A program made the position numbers and the translations under genes. From JAWXCB01 sp034440455 (GTDB taxonomy: Bacteria; Bacteroidota; Bacteroidia; Chitinophagales; CAIOSU01), in the NCBI GenBank assembly GCA_034440455.1, contig JAWXCB010000066.1, positions 1 through 64,000 of the forward strand: a stretch of DNA of 64,000 nucleotides, written 5' to 3'. Position 1 is the first letter of the stretch. The number at the start of each line of letters is the position of its first letter. This document shows positions 31,910-40,879 of this stretch, piece after piece. A model generated the notes under the pieces. That model ran no database searches. It was given only the letters and a program-made list of their open reading frames with translations, and was not told where the DNA came from.

Positions 31910-33119
31910 TCATCATATTTATTACTTCGTCAATAATGTCTCTTGCAACATCGGACTTGCCTTTAAGAGAGTAGGAGTGTTCATCTCCTTTTTTGTTGAT
32001 GACGGTGATTTTATTGGTATCAAATCCAAACCCTGCGCCTTTGTCGCGTAACGAGTTCAGCACAATCATGTCGAGGTTTTTCTTTTTCAGTTTGGCGCGG
32101 GCGTTGTTCAGTTCATCTTCTGTTTCAAGCGCGAAGCCGACTAAAAACTGTTTCTTGGTTTTCTTCTTTCCTAAGCTTTCCAAAATGTCAGGATTTTTCA
32201 CCAATTGGATAAGCAGAGAATCATCAGCCTTTTTGATTTTTTGATTGGATACCGAAACAGGTCTGTAATCCGAAACTGCCCCTGCAAGAATCGCCACGTC
32301 TGCTTTTGGAAATGCCTTCACCGAAGCGTCATACATTTCCTGCGCTGTGGTAACGGGAATAATTTTAATTCCTTTCACTTGTGGGTTGAATGATGTAGGA
32401 CCTTTCACCACCGTAACCTGCGCGCCCAATGCGGCTAAACCTTCGGCAAGCGCAAGCCCCATTTTTCCGGTGGAGTGATTGCTGATAAAACGAACAGGGT
32501 CAATTGGCTCAACGGTGGGACCAGCGGTAATTAATATCTGTTTGCCTACAATTTTTTTATAGGTGTCCTCTCTTTTTTTTTGAACTGCAAAATGCTTCTC
32601 AAGCCAGTCGAAAATTTCTTCCGGCTCTGCCATTCTTCCCTCGCCCACTAAGCCGCTTGCCAACTCACCGGCATTCACGGAGATTACTTCATTTCCGAAT
32701 CGCTTCAGCGCATTCAAATTATATTGCGTTGCAGGATGCTTCCACATGTCTAAGTCCATTGCGGGAGCAAGCAGGACTAAACACTTTGCTGACAGATAAG
32801 TGGCAGCGAGCAGGTTATCGCACATCCCTGAAGCCAGCTTGGCAATGGTGTTTGCTGAAGCGGGCGCAATCAGAAAAACATCAGCCCACAAACCAAGCTC
32901 TACATGACTGTTCCAGGTTTTGTCATCGCGGGTGAAAGAAGTAAGCACCGGGTTTTTTGAAAGCGTGGAGAAGGTAAGCGGGTCAACGAAATCATGAGCC
33001 GATTGCGTCATCACCACCTTCACTTCCGCGCCTGCCTTCACCAGCAACCGCACGAGAAAAGCGCTTTTGTATGCGGCAATGCTGCCACATACGCCTAAGA
33101 GTATTTTCTTTCCTTTCAT
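31902..33119 (-). CDS. coaBC: Bifunctional phosphopantothenoylcysteine decarboxylase / synthetase
   Basis: The 405-residue fusion performs two steps of coenzyme A synthesis. The N-terminal flavin-dependent CoaC part has GVCGSIAAYKSAFLVR, the active-site His72 (WNSHVELGLWAD), LIAPASANTIAKLA and PAMDLDMW. In the last motif the usual PxMNxxMW asparagine is aspartate, a variant I believe is common in this phylum. The C-terminal CoaB part begins near ILITAGPTVEPIDPVRFISN, with the lysine-rich IKKADDSLLIQLVKNPDIL. It lies between rpoZ and the DUF4835 gene on the minus strand. Confidence 0.96.
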   Translation of the reverse strand: MKGKKILLGVCGSIAAYKSAFLVRLLVKAGAEVKVVMTQSAHDFVDPLTFSTLSKNPVLTSFTRDDKTWNSHVELGLWADVFLIAPASANTIAKLASGMCDNLLAATYLSAKCLVLLAPAMDLDMWKHPATQYNLNALKRFGNEVISVNAGELASGLVGEGRMAEPEEIFDWLEKHFAVQKKREDTYKKIVGKQILITAGPTVEPIDPVRFISNHSTGKMGLALAEGLAALGAQVTVVKGPTSFNPQVKGIKIIPVTTAQEMYDASVKAFPKADVAILAGAVSDYRPVSVSNQKIKKADDSLLIQLVKNPDILESLGKKKTKKQFLVGFALETEDELNNARAKLKKKNLDMIVLNSLRDKGAGFGFDTNKITVINKKGDEHSYSLKGKSDVARDIIDEVINMMNA

Positions 33120-33123
33120 TGCT

Positions 33124-33207
33124 CAGTTTGAAGTTTGAAGTCTCAAGTTTGAAGTGAGTTCAAAGTTGCTCTAAAACTTCAAACCTCAAACTTTAACCTC
33201 TAAACTT
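33124..33207. repeat. AAGTTTGAAGT word repeat in inverted arrangement
   Basis: Variants of AGTTTGAAGT occur four times at 33124-33156, and their complements (AACTTCAAAC, CTCAAACTTTAACC) occur at 33173-33207, forming a long imperfect hairpin between rpoZ and coaBC. A related copy (AACTTCAAACTATAAACTTC) lies at 31850-31882, inside the 5' end of the DUF4835 frame. Confidence 0.75.
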
Positions 33208-33540
33208 TTACTGTTGGGGTTGTTCGGATTCCGGCTCGCGGAAATAAATATCGCCTTCCAAAAATTCTTTAGTGGCAACGAGCGCGGGATTCGGCATCCT
33301 TTCATAGTGGCGTGAAATTTCAATCTGTTCGCGGTTTTCAAACACTTCTTCCAGATTGTCGCTTGCAGAGGCAAACTCATTCAGCTTTGAATGAAGTTCT
33401 TCGCGCGTCTTGAGATTAATCTGGTTCGCGCGTTTTGACATCACCACTAATGACTTGTAGAGATTTCCGGTCTTGTTGGTGATTTCTTCCAAATCTCTCG
33501 TTTCAATAAACGAGGATGTTGACGGCACATTCTTTTTCAT
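33208..33540 (-). CDS. rpoZ: RNA polymerase omega subunit (Bacteroidota type)
   Basis: This 110-residue protein matches the Bacteroidota omega family: an N-terminal TRDLEEITNKTGNLYKSLVVMSKRANQI, corresponding to the beta-prime-clamping segment with the SKRANQI helix, then a helical EELHSKLNEFA region and the conserved PNPALVATKEFLEGDIYFR. It lies immediately downstream of bamD (3 bp gap) and upstream of coaBC, the order seen widely in this phylum. It stabilises the RNA polymerase core. Confidence 0.92.
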   Translation of the reverse strand: MKKNVPSTSSFIETRDLEEITNKTGNLYKSLVVMSKRANQINLKTREELHSKLNEFASASDNLEEVFENREQIEISRHYERMPNPALVATKEFLEGDIYFREPESEQPQQ

Positions 33541-33543
33541 ATT

Positions 33544-34383
33544 TCAATTGGGATTTTTAAGTTTTTCAATTTTCTCCATTGCCGAATCGTAAAATTCAGT
33601 TACGTCTTTCAGATACTTGCTTTCTTTATAGCGGTACAAAAATTCATCATAATATTTTCGCGCCTCCTGAAATCGCTCCAACTGTTTTTCGGGAATGCTA
33701 TTGTTTGCATAGAGATAATGTGCTTTCACTACGAGAAAAGATGCTTCTTCAGCATACCCTGTATCCGGATATTTTCTAAGCAAATTAGTGAACGCGTTTG
33801 CCGCAGCGCGGTATTGACCTGTTTTCAAATAAAGCTGCGCACTTTTAAAATCTTTCGTTTCTAACTTCTTTCTGAGGTTATCAATCAGGTTATTGCACTC
33901 CGGGATTTTGGCGCTTTCAGGATAGCTGTTAATGAACAGTTGAAAGTAATCCATCGCTTTCTCGGTGTAGGTTTGATCGAGGTTTGCTTCCGGTGAAAGC
34001 ATGTAGTGGCAGTAGGCATTCATGTAAAGACATTCCTCTGCATACGTGCTCAAAGGATAAGAGTCGTAGATATTCTTGAAGTGAAAAGCCGCGATGAGAT
34101 AGTCGCCCTGCTGAAAATGACAATCTGCATATTGATAGTAGATGTCGTCAATGCTTTTGGTGCCTTTGTAAATCGGAATCACTTCTTCAAAAAGCGGAAT
34201 TGCTTTCATGCAATCGCCCTTCTCGTAAAGTTCCTTCGCTGTGGCGAGTTTCTTGTCCGGGTCGCTTCCCTTCGCAATCTTTTGATAACTGTTGTTGCAG
34301 GAAAAGGAAAGGAAAACGGCAGACATAAATAAAGCGTAAGTACCTGATTTTGACACGGGCTGCAAAGATAAGGAGTTCCGCAT
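33544..34383 (-). CDS. bamD: Outer membrane assembly lipoprotein BamD
   Basis: This 279-residue lipoprotein has a signal ending in FLSFSC (lipid-anchored Cys29) and then TPR repeats: ATAKELYEKGDCMKAIPLFE, DCHFQQGDYLIAAFHFKNIY, ECLYMNAYCHYML and QLYLKTGQYRAAANAFTNLL. BamD works with the BamA barrel to insert outer membrane proteins. The frame is open upstream to 34515, but that part overlaps dapA and lacks a signal peptide, so ATG 34383 is chosen. The order dapA-bamD-rpoZ-coaBC suggests one minus-strand housekeeping operon. Confidence 0.93.
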   Translation of the reverse strand: MRNSLSLQPVSKSGTYALFMSAVFLSFSCNNSYQKIAKGSDPDKKLATAKELYEKGDCMKAIPLFEEVIPIYKGTKSIDDIYYQYADCHFQQGDYLIAAFHFKNIYDSYPLSTYAEECLYMNAYCHYMLSPEANLDQTYTEKAMDYFQLFINSYPESAKIPECNNLIDNLRKKLETKDFKSAQLYLKTGQYRAAANAFTNLLRKYPDTGYAEEASFLVVKAHYLYANNSIPEKQLERFQEARKYYDEFLYRYKESKYLKDVTEFYDSAMEKIEKLKNPN

Positions 34384-34412
34384 GAACGCCAAATGCAGAA
34401 AGTTATTCTGTT

Positions 34413-35309
34413 TTATGCCGGAACCTTCGATTTCAGGGCGTTTATCGCCCCCTGCAAATCTTTCCGCAGGCTGTCGGTAGCGGGAGCGAGCGGCATCCGC
34501 ACCTCTGAGCCACATACGCCCAGAATTTCGAGCGCGGCTTTGATGCCCGCAGGGTTTCCTTCGCGGAAAATTAACGACATGACTTCAAGCAGTTTGTAGT
34601 GTAGTTTTCTGCCGCGCACCACATCATAGTTTAACGCTGCGCGCACCATCTCGCTGAACTCTTTCGGGAAGGCATTTGCCACCACTGAAATCACGCCATC
34701 GCAGCCGAGGAAAACGAGCGGAAACGTGATGGCATCATCGCCTGATATTACGCAGAAATCCTGCTGCTTATCGCGGAGAATCGTCATCACCTGCTGAAAA
34801 TCGCCTGATGCTTCTTTGATACCGATAATGTTTTTGGAGTCTTTTGCCAAGCGCAAAGTAGTAGCTGCCAGAATATTTGATGCAGTACGACTCGGCACGT
34901 TGTAAAGAATCACAGGCACGGGCGAAGCATCCGCAATTGCGCGGTAGTGCCTGTAAATTCCTTCCTGCGTAGGTTTGTTATAGTAAGGACTTACTGATAA
35001 TACTGCGTCAATTCCCCTGAGTTCGGTGTATTTCAGGGTATCAATAATCTCAGCAGTGTTGTTTCCACCAAAGCCTGCCACCAAAGGCACACGACCCTTC
35101 ACGGCTTCAACGGTAAATTCAAGCACCTTGCTCTTTTCTTCTTTAGTTAGCGTCACCGACTCGCCCGTGGTGCCGAGTGTAACTAAATATTCCACCTTGC
35201 CCTTGATGGTATGGTCAATCACGCGCTTCAGCCCGACATAATCCACCGAGCCATTTTCTTTGAAAGGCGTTACGAGCGCCACCCCTGTTCCTCTGAATTT
35301 ACGCAGCAT
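34413..35309 (-). CDS. dapA: 4-hydroxy-tetrahydrodipicolinate synthase
   Basis: The 298-residue TIM-barrel aldolase condenses pyruvate with aspartate semialdehyde in the lysine and diaminopimelate pathway. The Schiff-base lysine is Lys165 in IGIKEASGD, with Tyr136 in ILYNVPSRT and the GTTGES loop at residues 46-51. The start at ATG 35309 (MLRKFRGTGVALVTPF) agrees with family N termini; a GTG three codons upstream is also open. It leads the bamD-rpoZ-coaBC run, with a 29 bp gap to bamD. Confidence 0.96.
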   Translation of the reverse strand: MLRKFRGTGVALVTPFKENGSVDYVGLKRVIDHTIKGKVEYLVTLGTTGESVTLTKEEKSKVLEFTVEAVKGRVPLVAGFGGNNTAEIIDTLKYTELRGIDAVLSVSPYYNKPTQEGIYRHYRAIADASPVPVILYNVPSRTASNILAATTLRLAKDSKNIIGIKEASGDFQQVMTILRDKQQDFCVISGDDAITFPLVFLGCDGVISVVANAFPKEFSEMVRAALNYDVVRGRKLHYKLLEVMSLIFREGNPAGIKAALEILGVCGSEVRMPLAPATDSLRKDLQGAINALKSKVPA

Positions 35310-35521
35310 ATTTTTCACTGAATTATTTTCTGAAATGAGTGCGCTAAGTTAAGGTGAGTTAGAGAGAAGAACAAAGCAGTTTGCGGCAGAGAGAATGTGG
35401 AGTATTACCTTTATAGCAGCGCGAGAGATTACTGCGGAAGGAAAGCGTTAATAAAAAAAGGTACTCCACGACCTGTTTCCTTATTGTACCTTGTGCTGAG
35501 GCACTTCGATTTCGTCCATCT

Positions 35522-35750
35522 TTTTTTGCCAAGCCTTACCACAGTTGGGAGCGGGGGAATCAATGAAAACTATAACAGGCTGCTCAGACAATATTTTCCT
35601 AAAAAAACATCCTTTGAAAATATTACTGAGAAAGAATTGAAAGCGGTGCAGGACAAACTCAACCACCGTGTAAGAAAACGATTAGGCTTTCTGTCGCCTA
35701 TTCAATATCTTCATTCCCTTTTACTCACCAAAGTTGCATTTGCAACTTGA
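35522..35750 (+). pseudogene. IS30-family transposase remnant (frameshifted 3' end)
   Basis: The frame from 35522 reads FFAKPYHSWERG, the IS30 catalytic-core segment, then runs into a stop. Shifting by one base after WERG gives NENYNRLLRQYFPKKTSF and LNHRVRKRLGFLSPIQYLHS, ending in VAFAT at 35750, the usual IS30 C terminus. Only about 75 residues remain, and neither the N-terminal two thirds nor terminal inverted repeats are seen. An extra base near 35560 explains the shift. It is a dead relic between dapA and the T9SS operon. Confidence 0.8.
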
Positions 35751-35861
35751 ATTTTAGATACAATTCATCACAAGATTACGTTAAGGCTTGCGTCTGCCTT
35801 TATTGAAGTGACGAAACTCTGCTAATTTTATTTCAATAAATTTCAACAGACCTTCCTGCTA

Positions 35862-36833
35862 ATGAGAAAAACTCTTTCTCTGTTTTTTTTATTTTTAGTT
35901 TATCAATTTTCTGCTGCGCAAAACTCGCCTGTCCTTTCACATTTCATGTTTTTTAAGCAACAGGTAAATCCTGCATCGGTTGGAAGTGAAGACGCTTTGG
36001 ATATTGCCGCAGTATATCGTGCACAATGGGTAGGGATTAGTGGAAACCCAACCGTTCAGGCGTTGTCCGTTCAGTCTCCGCTTAATGTGCTTAATTCCAG
36101 CGCGGGTCTTATTGTCATTAATGAAATGCAAGGCGAGGAACGCTATACGTCTGCAATGCTTTCGTATGCGTATCGCCATTCGTTTAAAAAAATCAGTTTA
36201 GCAGGAGGTGTAAGCGCAGGCATTTTTCAGAGAGCGATTGATGGAAGTAAATTGAGGTCACCTGAGGGCAATTATGCAGATGGAGGAATTAACCATGGAG
36301 ATGATTTTATTCCTGATAAATTATCAAGCGCTGTTGCTGCTGATTTGAATGTAGGTATTTATTTAAGTTCAAGAAAACTATATGCTGGTATCTCGGCAAA
36401 TAATGTTTTAGAAAGCAACGTGAAATTAGTTGGGCAAGGATTGCAAACGGAGATTGAAAATCCCCGCTATTACACGGCTGTGGCGGGTTACAGGATAAAA
36501 GTGGGAAAGAAACTAAACCTTATTCCAAACGTATCATTGCGCACTGATTTTATCAACACCCAGGCTGAAGTCAATACAATTTTACAATTCAAAGACAATA
36601 TCTACGGGGGCATGTCGTTTAGAGGGTTTGCACCAAACTTAAAAGATGCAGTTGTGTTGATGGCAGGTTTCAAAATATTTAAGAACTTGAGAGTGGGATA
36701 TAGTTATGATATAGCGCTTTCATCGTTGAATGAAGTCAACAGCGGTTCCCATGAAGTTTATTTGCGCTACGCGATAAATATCAAGGAACTTATGAATCCG
36801 GGTAAAATAATTTACAACCCGAGAAATTTGTAG
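35862..36833 (+). CDS. PorP/SprF-family T9SS outer membrane protein
   Basis: This 323-residue beta-barrel-like protein has a signal peptide (KTLSLFFLFLVYQFSAAQ) and the family opening SPVLSHFMFFKQQVNPASVGSE, then YRAQWVGISGNPTVQALSVQ. Alternating hydrophobic strands continue to the end (VYLRYAIN). PorP/SprF proteins sit directly before gldK/porK in many T9SS loci, as here. They link the secretion core to surface adhesin handling; the exact role of this copy is inferred. The gap to gldK (about 160 bp) contains a likely promoter. Confidence 0.92.
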   Translation: MRKTLSLFFLFLVYQFSAAQNSPVLSHFMFFKQQVNPASVGSEDALDIAAVYRAQWVGISGNPTVQALSVQSPLNVLNSSAGLIVINEMQGEERYTSAMLSYAYRHSFKKISLAGGVSAGIFQRAIDGSKLRSPEGNYADGGINHGDDFIPDKLSSAVAADLNVGIYLSSRKLYAGISANNVLESNVKLVGQGLQTEIENPRYYTAVAGYRIKVGKKLNLIPNVSLRTDFINTQAEVNTILQFKDNIYGGMSFRGFAPNLKDAVVLMAGFKIFKNLRVGYSYDIALSSLNEVNSGSHEVYLRYAINIKELMNPGKIIYNPRNL

Positions 36834-36918
36834 GCAGGTAAATTGTTTGGAAAATATTATTTTGGCGGGCGACTATGTTGATTGTGGAAGGTGTTGGAAA
36901 TAAAGGGGAGAAGATTTT

Positions 36919-36947
36919 TTTGTTTTTTGCCAAAACGTGTATATTTA
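36919..36947 (+). promoter_or_regulatory. Candidate Bacteroidota promoter for gldKLMN
   Basis: TTTG (36919-36922), a 17 bp spacer and TATATTTA (36940-36947) resemble the TTTG-N(17-23)-TAnnTTTG promoter with one mismatch in the -7 box. It lies 49 bp before gldK in the gap after the PorP gene, which may let gldKLMN be expressed apart from it. Confidence 0.45.
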
Positions 36948-36995
36948 CACGCCTTATCAGGGGCGTTTACCTTTAAGTTTAAAACAAACATTAGA

Positions 36996-38273
36996 ATGAA
37001 AAGGAATCTCGTAATCTTATCAGCAATTACAGCGCTGTTTCTTACAGGCTGTAGCAGCGGTTACAACGGACAACTCATCGGAACGCAAGACCGTCCAGGT
37101 TGGACAAATGTTATTCCATTTGGAATGATTTATGTTCCATCCGGCACATTGCATATCGGTCCCAGCGATCAGGATGTGAATAACTCCATGATTCAAAGAA
37201 GCAAATCTATTTCGATTCAGGGCTTCTATATGGATGACACAGAAATTACTAACAACGAGTATCGCCAGTTTGTGAACTGGGTAAGAGACTCTATTACTGC
37301 AAAAACAATCGGAGAAGATTATCTCTTGTCTGACGAAAATGATGACGGCAGTGTTGACGAAGGAAGGATTGATTGGGAAAGAATGCAAAATTTTGATTAT
37401 GCTGATGAGGAAAATGCGGAAACAATTGAAGACATGTATTATGCGGAGAACGAAAGATTGATGGGTAAAAAAGAGTTTGATGTCAGCAAGTTCACGTATG
37501 AGTATTACTGGGTGGACATCAAAGAAGCGGCTAAAGTTTCAAATAGAGGAAAGCCAAGAAGCGAATTTTTCAAGAAAGCCAGCGTGAATGCCTATCCCGA
37601 TACGCTCGTTTGGGTGAGGGATTTCTCTTACTCTTATAATGAGCCGATGACGAGAAATTACTTTTGGCATCCTGCATTTGATGATTATCCAGTTGTAGGT
37701 GTTACTTGGGATCAGGCAAACGCTTTCAGCGCGTGGAGAACAAGATTTTGGGATGATTATAGAACCCAAAAAGGAGAAGTTATCAATGATCCATTCAGAC
37801 TGCCGACAGAACAAGAATGGGAATATGCTGCAAGGGGTGGAAAGAAGTTGGCTCCTTATCCGTGGGGAGGTCCTTACTTAAGAAATACAAAAGGGTGTTT
37901 GTTGGCAAACTTCAAACCTGGTAGAGGAAATTATCCTGAGGATGGTGGATTCTACACTGTTAGAGCCGATGCTTATTGGCCCAATGATTATGGTCTTTAC
38001 TGCATGGCAGGAAATGTTTCAGAATGGACATCTACGGCTTTTTATGAAAATGCCTATGCATTCGTGCATGATTTAAACCCTGATATCAGATATGATGCAG
38101 ACGAGAATGACCCGATTACAATGAAGAGAAAAGTAATCAGAGGCGGCTCATGGAAAGATATCGGATATTATCTGCAAACGGGAGCGAGGCACTGGGAATA
38201 TCAGGACTCTGCGAAATCCTATGTTGGGTTCAGAAACGTACTTACCTTCCTCGGAAGATCATTTAATGATTAA
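36996..38273 (+). CDS. gldK: T9SS ring lipoprotein GldK/PorK
   Basis: This 425-residue lipoprotein has a signal ending in LFLTGC (Cys19) and a formylglycine-generating-enzyme-like (SUMF1) fold. Its segments are GMIYVPSGTLHIGPSD, FYMDDTEITNNEYRQFVNW, YPVVGVTWDQANAFSAWR, RLPTEQEWEYAARGG, AGNVSEWTSTAFYE and VIRGGSWKD. With GldN it builds the periplasmic ring of the type IX secretion system, anchored to the outer membrane. I chose ATG 36996 because the longer frame has no signal. gldL, gldM and gldN follow on the same strand. Confidence 0.97.
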   Translation: MKRNLVILSAITALFLTGCSSGYNGQLIGTQDRPGWTNVIPFGMIYVPSGTLHIGPSDQDVNNSMIQRSKSISIQGFYMDDTEITNNEYRQFVNWVRDSITAKTIGEDYLLSDENDDGSVDEGRIDWERMQNFDYADEENAETIEDMYYAENERLMGKKEFDVSKFTYEYYWVDIKEAAKVSNRGKPRSEFFKKASVNAYPDTLVWVRDFSYSYNEPMTRNYFWHPAFDDYPVVGVTWDQANAFSAWRTRFWDDYRTQKGEVINDPFRLPTEQEWEYAARGGKKLAPYPWGGPYLRNTKGCLLANFKPGRGNYPEDGGFYTVRADAYWPNDYGLYCMAGNVSEWTSTAFYENAYAFVHDLNPDIRYDADENDPITMKRKVIRGGSWKDIGYYLQTGARHWEYQDSAKSYVGFRNVLTFLGRSFND

Positions 38274-38355
38274 TGAATTGGTAAGTTTTTTTATTTCAAT
38301 CAGATATTGTACTTCATTTTAACCTTTAAATAAAATTTAAAACACAATACTAATT

Positions 38356-39162
38356 ATGAGAAATCTTGCAATTTTCTTTGAATCTGAAAAAGGAAAGCGC
38401 CTTAAAAACATGATTATCGGTGTAGGTGCTGCCGTGGTGATGATGGGTGCATTGTTTAAATTGGAATCATGGCCTGGTGCGAGTCAAATGTTGATTGCCG
38501 GTCTTAGTGTAGAAGCATTCATCTTCATGTTGCAAGGGATATTGCCCCCGCACAAAGATTATTACTGGGAGAAGGTTTACCCTGACCTTGATGTTGCTCC
38601 TGAGTTGGAAGGCGGTGCAGGAGCGCATGGTTTTAAAAAATCTATTACTGAAGAATTAGACAGCATGTTAGAGAAATCCAACGTGGAGTCAAAGTTGATT
38701 GAAAGACTTGGCGCAAATTTGGGTAAATTAGGAAGCAGTGTTGAGAAAATGGCTGAAATGGGAGATGTGTCCGCAGCAACTTCTCAATATGCGGCTAAAG
38801 CTAAAGAAGCTACTATTGCATTGAGCAGTATGAAAGACGCATATGTTGGCGCAACCAGTTCAATTACTGCGCTTGCAGGCGCTGCTGGGGATGTTAAGAA
38901 TTTTCATACGCAGATGCAGTTGGTTACAAAAAACTTATCGTCTTTGAACTCAATCTACGAAGTGGAATTGCAAGATGCTACTAAACACATTTCGGTAATT
39001 AATAAATTCTACGGAACACTTGTTGATACAACTGAAAACCTTAAAGGTTCGGCTAATGATGCGAAGGCTGCTAAAGAACAGATGAGCAAACTTGCCGGCA
39101 ACTTAGCATCCTTGAATGCAGTTTACGGCAATATGTTATCGGCAATGGCTGTAAGACAATAA
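38356..39162 (+). CDS. gldL: T9SS/gliding motor inner membrane protein GldL/PorL
   Basis: This 268-residue protein has two N-terminal transmembrane helices (about 19-33 and 43-62), with the conserved FKLESWPGASQML between them and Glu53 buried in the second (GLSVEAFIFMLQG). By family knowledge such a glutamate carries protons in the GldLM rotary motor. LPPHKDYYWEKVYPDL follows, then a long alpha-helical cytosolic domain. The gene lies 82 bp after gldK and 58 bp before gldM. Confidence 0.97.
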   Translation: MRNLAIFFESEKGKRLKNMIIGVGAAVVMMGALFKLESWPGASQMLIAGLSVEAFIFMLQGILPPHKDYYWEKVYPDLDVAPELEGGAGAHGFKKSITEELDSMLEKSNVESKLIERLGANLGKLGSSVEKMAEMGDVSAATSQYAAKAKEATIALSSMKDAYVGATSSITALAGAAGDVKNFHTQMQLVTKNLSSLNSIYEVELQDATKHISVINKFYGTLVDTTENLKGSANDAKAAKEQMSKLAGNLASLNAVYGNMLSAMAVRQ

Positions 39163-39220
39163 GGATTAAAGCACTTCGTTTAGAAATAATTTCCCCACTT
39201 AAAAAAAATTCTGAAAAGAA

Positions 39221-40867
39221 ATGGGTATTCCTAAAGAGCCACGGCAACAGATGATCAACATGATGTATCTGGTGCTCACCGCCCTTCTCGCACTGAACAT
39301 CTCTGCCGAAGTGTTGAACGCTTTTAAACTTGTAAGCGATGGCATGCAAACAAGCAACAATGCGATTGACAAGAAGAACTTTTCTTTGATGGACGCATTT
39401 CAAAGACAAAGTGATAATGACAAAGATAAAACCGCCAAGTATATTCGCGATGCTAAAAAAGCCATGATATATTCGGATCAGTTTGTCGTAAATGTGCAAT
39501 CCATAAGAGATTTGGTGATTAAGAAGAGTGGTGGGTTTATTGATAATGATAGTATATCCGGTGAGTTAAAAGGCAAGCGCAATTACGATGTGCCGACACG
39601 ATTATTAGTTGATGAAGAAAATGGACGTAACTTGAAAGCTGCAATTACAGCACTAAGAGATTCGTTGCTTGCTCTTCCTGCTTTAGATCAAGCTGATAAA
39701 GATGCGCTTTCAAAACAATTTACTCTCAGTACGGAATATAATGAGAGTGCTGCAAAGAAATTAGGCAAAAAAAGTTGGGAAGAATATCTTTTTGACCACG
39801 TTCCCGTTATTGCTGTAAATACAATTCTCACTAAATTTCAGGGAGATGCAAAAAATTCATCCGGTTTGGTAGTTGAAACGCTTTACAAGAAGATTGGTGC
39901 TGCTGATTACAAATTCGATGCGCTTTCTGCCAAAGTAATTGCGCCCAGTAGTTATGTGCTTGCCGGTCAGGAATATAAAGCAGACATTTTCGTTTCTGCA
40001 ACAAGTTCAACTCAAAATCCCGAAGTTTTTCTTGGATCTTTCGATCCGAAATTTAATTTGAATACAAAAGCGGTAGGTCCACTTCCTAAGTTGGAAGAAA
40101 ATCCTTTGAAGCCAGGCTTTGAAACAGTCCCTGTGAGTGGTGGAATGGGTCTATATTCGGATAAATCGTCTGCGGTAGGGATGAAAGAAAAAACGGGTGT
40201 TATTAAAGTAAAGAAGCCACAAGGCGATGGTTATGATTATTACCCGTTTAAATTAGAATACCAAATTGCGGAAGCGGGTCTTGTAGTTTCTCCCGATAAG
40301 ATGAACGTGTTCTATATTGGCGTAGATAATCCTGTATCTGTTTCAGTTCCTGGATTTCCGGCTGATAAGGTAACTGCTGCGTTTAATAAAAACGGAACAC
40401 TCAAGCAAGTAAAGCCCGGTAACTTCATTGCAAATGTTACAACTGTAGATTTAAAAGGAGAAACAGAAGTTCAGGTGTATGTTCAAACACCTGATGGTTC
40501 AAAAAAAATGATGGGTTCAAAGCCTTTCCGTATCAAACGCGTTCCGGATCCGACTGCTATGATTGGTCCTGATAAAGGGGGTAGCGTAAAAGCTCCAAAC
40601 TTCAAAGTACAAAAGGGGATGCAAGCGGTGCTTGAAAATTTTGATTTTGATATTCGTTTTAATATCGTGAGTTTTGAAATGACTTATGCTGCCGCTCGTC
40701 AGGATTTGTTGAGTACCTCAACGGACGGTCCACTTTTTTCACAAAAGATGACTGATTATCTTTCAAAGGCTAAACCGGGAGATGTTTTTTACTTTGATAA
40801 AATCAAAGCGAAAGGTCCTGATGGAACTATCAGAAATCTTCCTGGTATTGTGTTCAAATTAATGTAA
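39221..40867 (+). CDS. gldM: T9SS/gliding motor protein GldM/PorM
   Basis: This 548-residue protein has one N-terminal transmembrane helix in the conserved opening GIPKEPRQQMINMMYLVLTA, then SAEVLNAFKLVSDGMQTSNNAI. A long periplasmic region follows, with a helical first domain and three beta domains (VIAPSSYVLAGQEYKADIFV, LVVSPDKMNVFYIGVDNPVS and SFEMTYAAARQDL at the end). GldM spans the periplasm and couples the GldL motor to the GldK-GldN ring. The length is slightly above the usual 510-520 residues. gldN starts 12 bp later. Confidence 0.97.
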   Translation: MGIPKEPRQQMINMMYLVLTALLALNISAEVLNAFKLVSDGMQTSNNAIDKKNFSLMDAFQRQSDNDKDKTAKYIRDAKKAMIYSDQFVVNVQSIRDLVIKKSGGFIDNDSISGELKGKRNYDVPTRLLVDEENGRNLKAAITALRDSLLALPALDQADKDALSKQFTLSTEYNESAAKKLGKKSWEEYLFDHVPVIAVNTILTKFQGDAKNSSGLVVETLYKKIGAADYKFDALSAKVIAPSSYVLAGQEYKADIFVSATSSTQNPEVFLGSFDPKFNLNTKAVGPLPKLEENPLKPGFETVPVSGGMGLYSDKSSAVGMKEKTGVIKVKKPQGDGYDYYPFKLEYQIAEAGLVVSPDKMNVFYIGVDNPVSVSVPGFPADKVTAAFNKNGTLKQVKPGNFIANVTTVDLKGETEVQVYVQTPDGSKKMMGSKPFRIKRVPDPTAMIGPDKGGSVKAPNFKVQKGMQAVLENFDFDIRFNIVSFEMTYAAARQDLLSTSTDGPLFSQKMTDYLSKAKPGDVFYFDKIKAKGPDGTIRNLPGIVFKLM

Positions 40868-40879
40868 AAATTATTGAGT

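Noticed and set aside
34384..34515. N-terminal extension of BamD
   Set aside because: It overlaps dapA and would bury the lipoprotein signal; ATG 34383 places the signal correctly.
36882..36995. N-terminal extension of GldK
   Set aside because: It contains the promoter-like region and hides the lipoprotein signal that begins at 36996.
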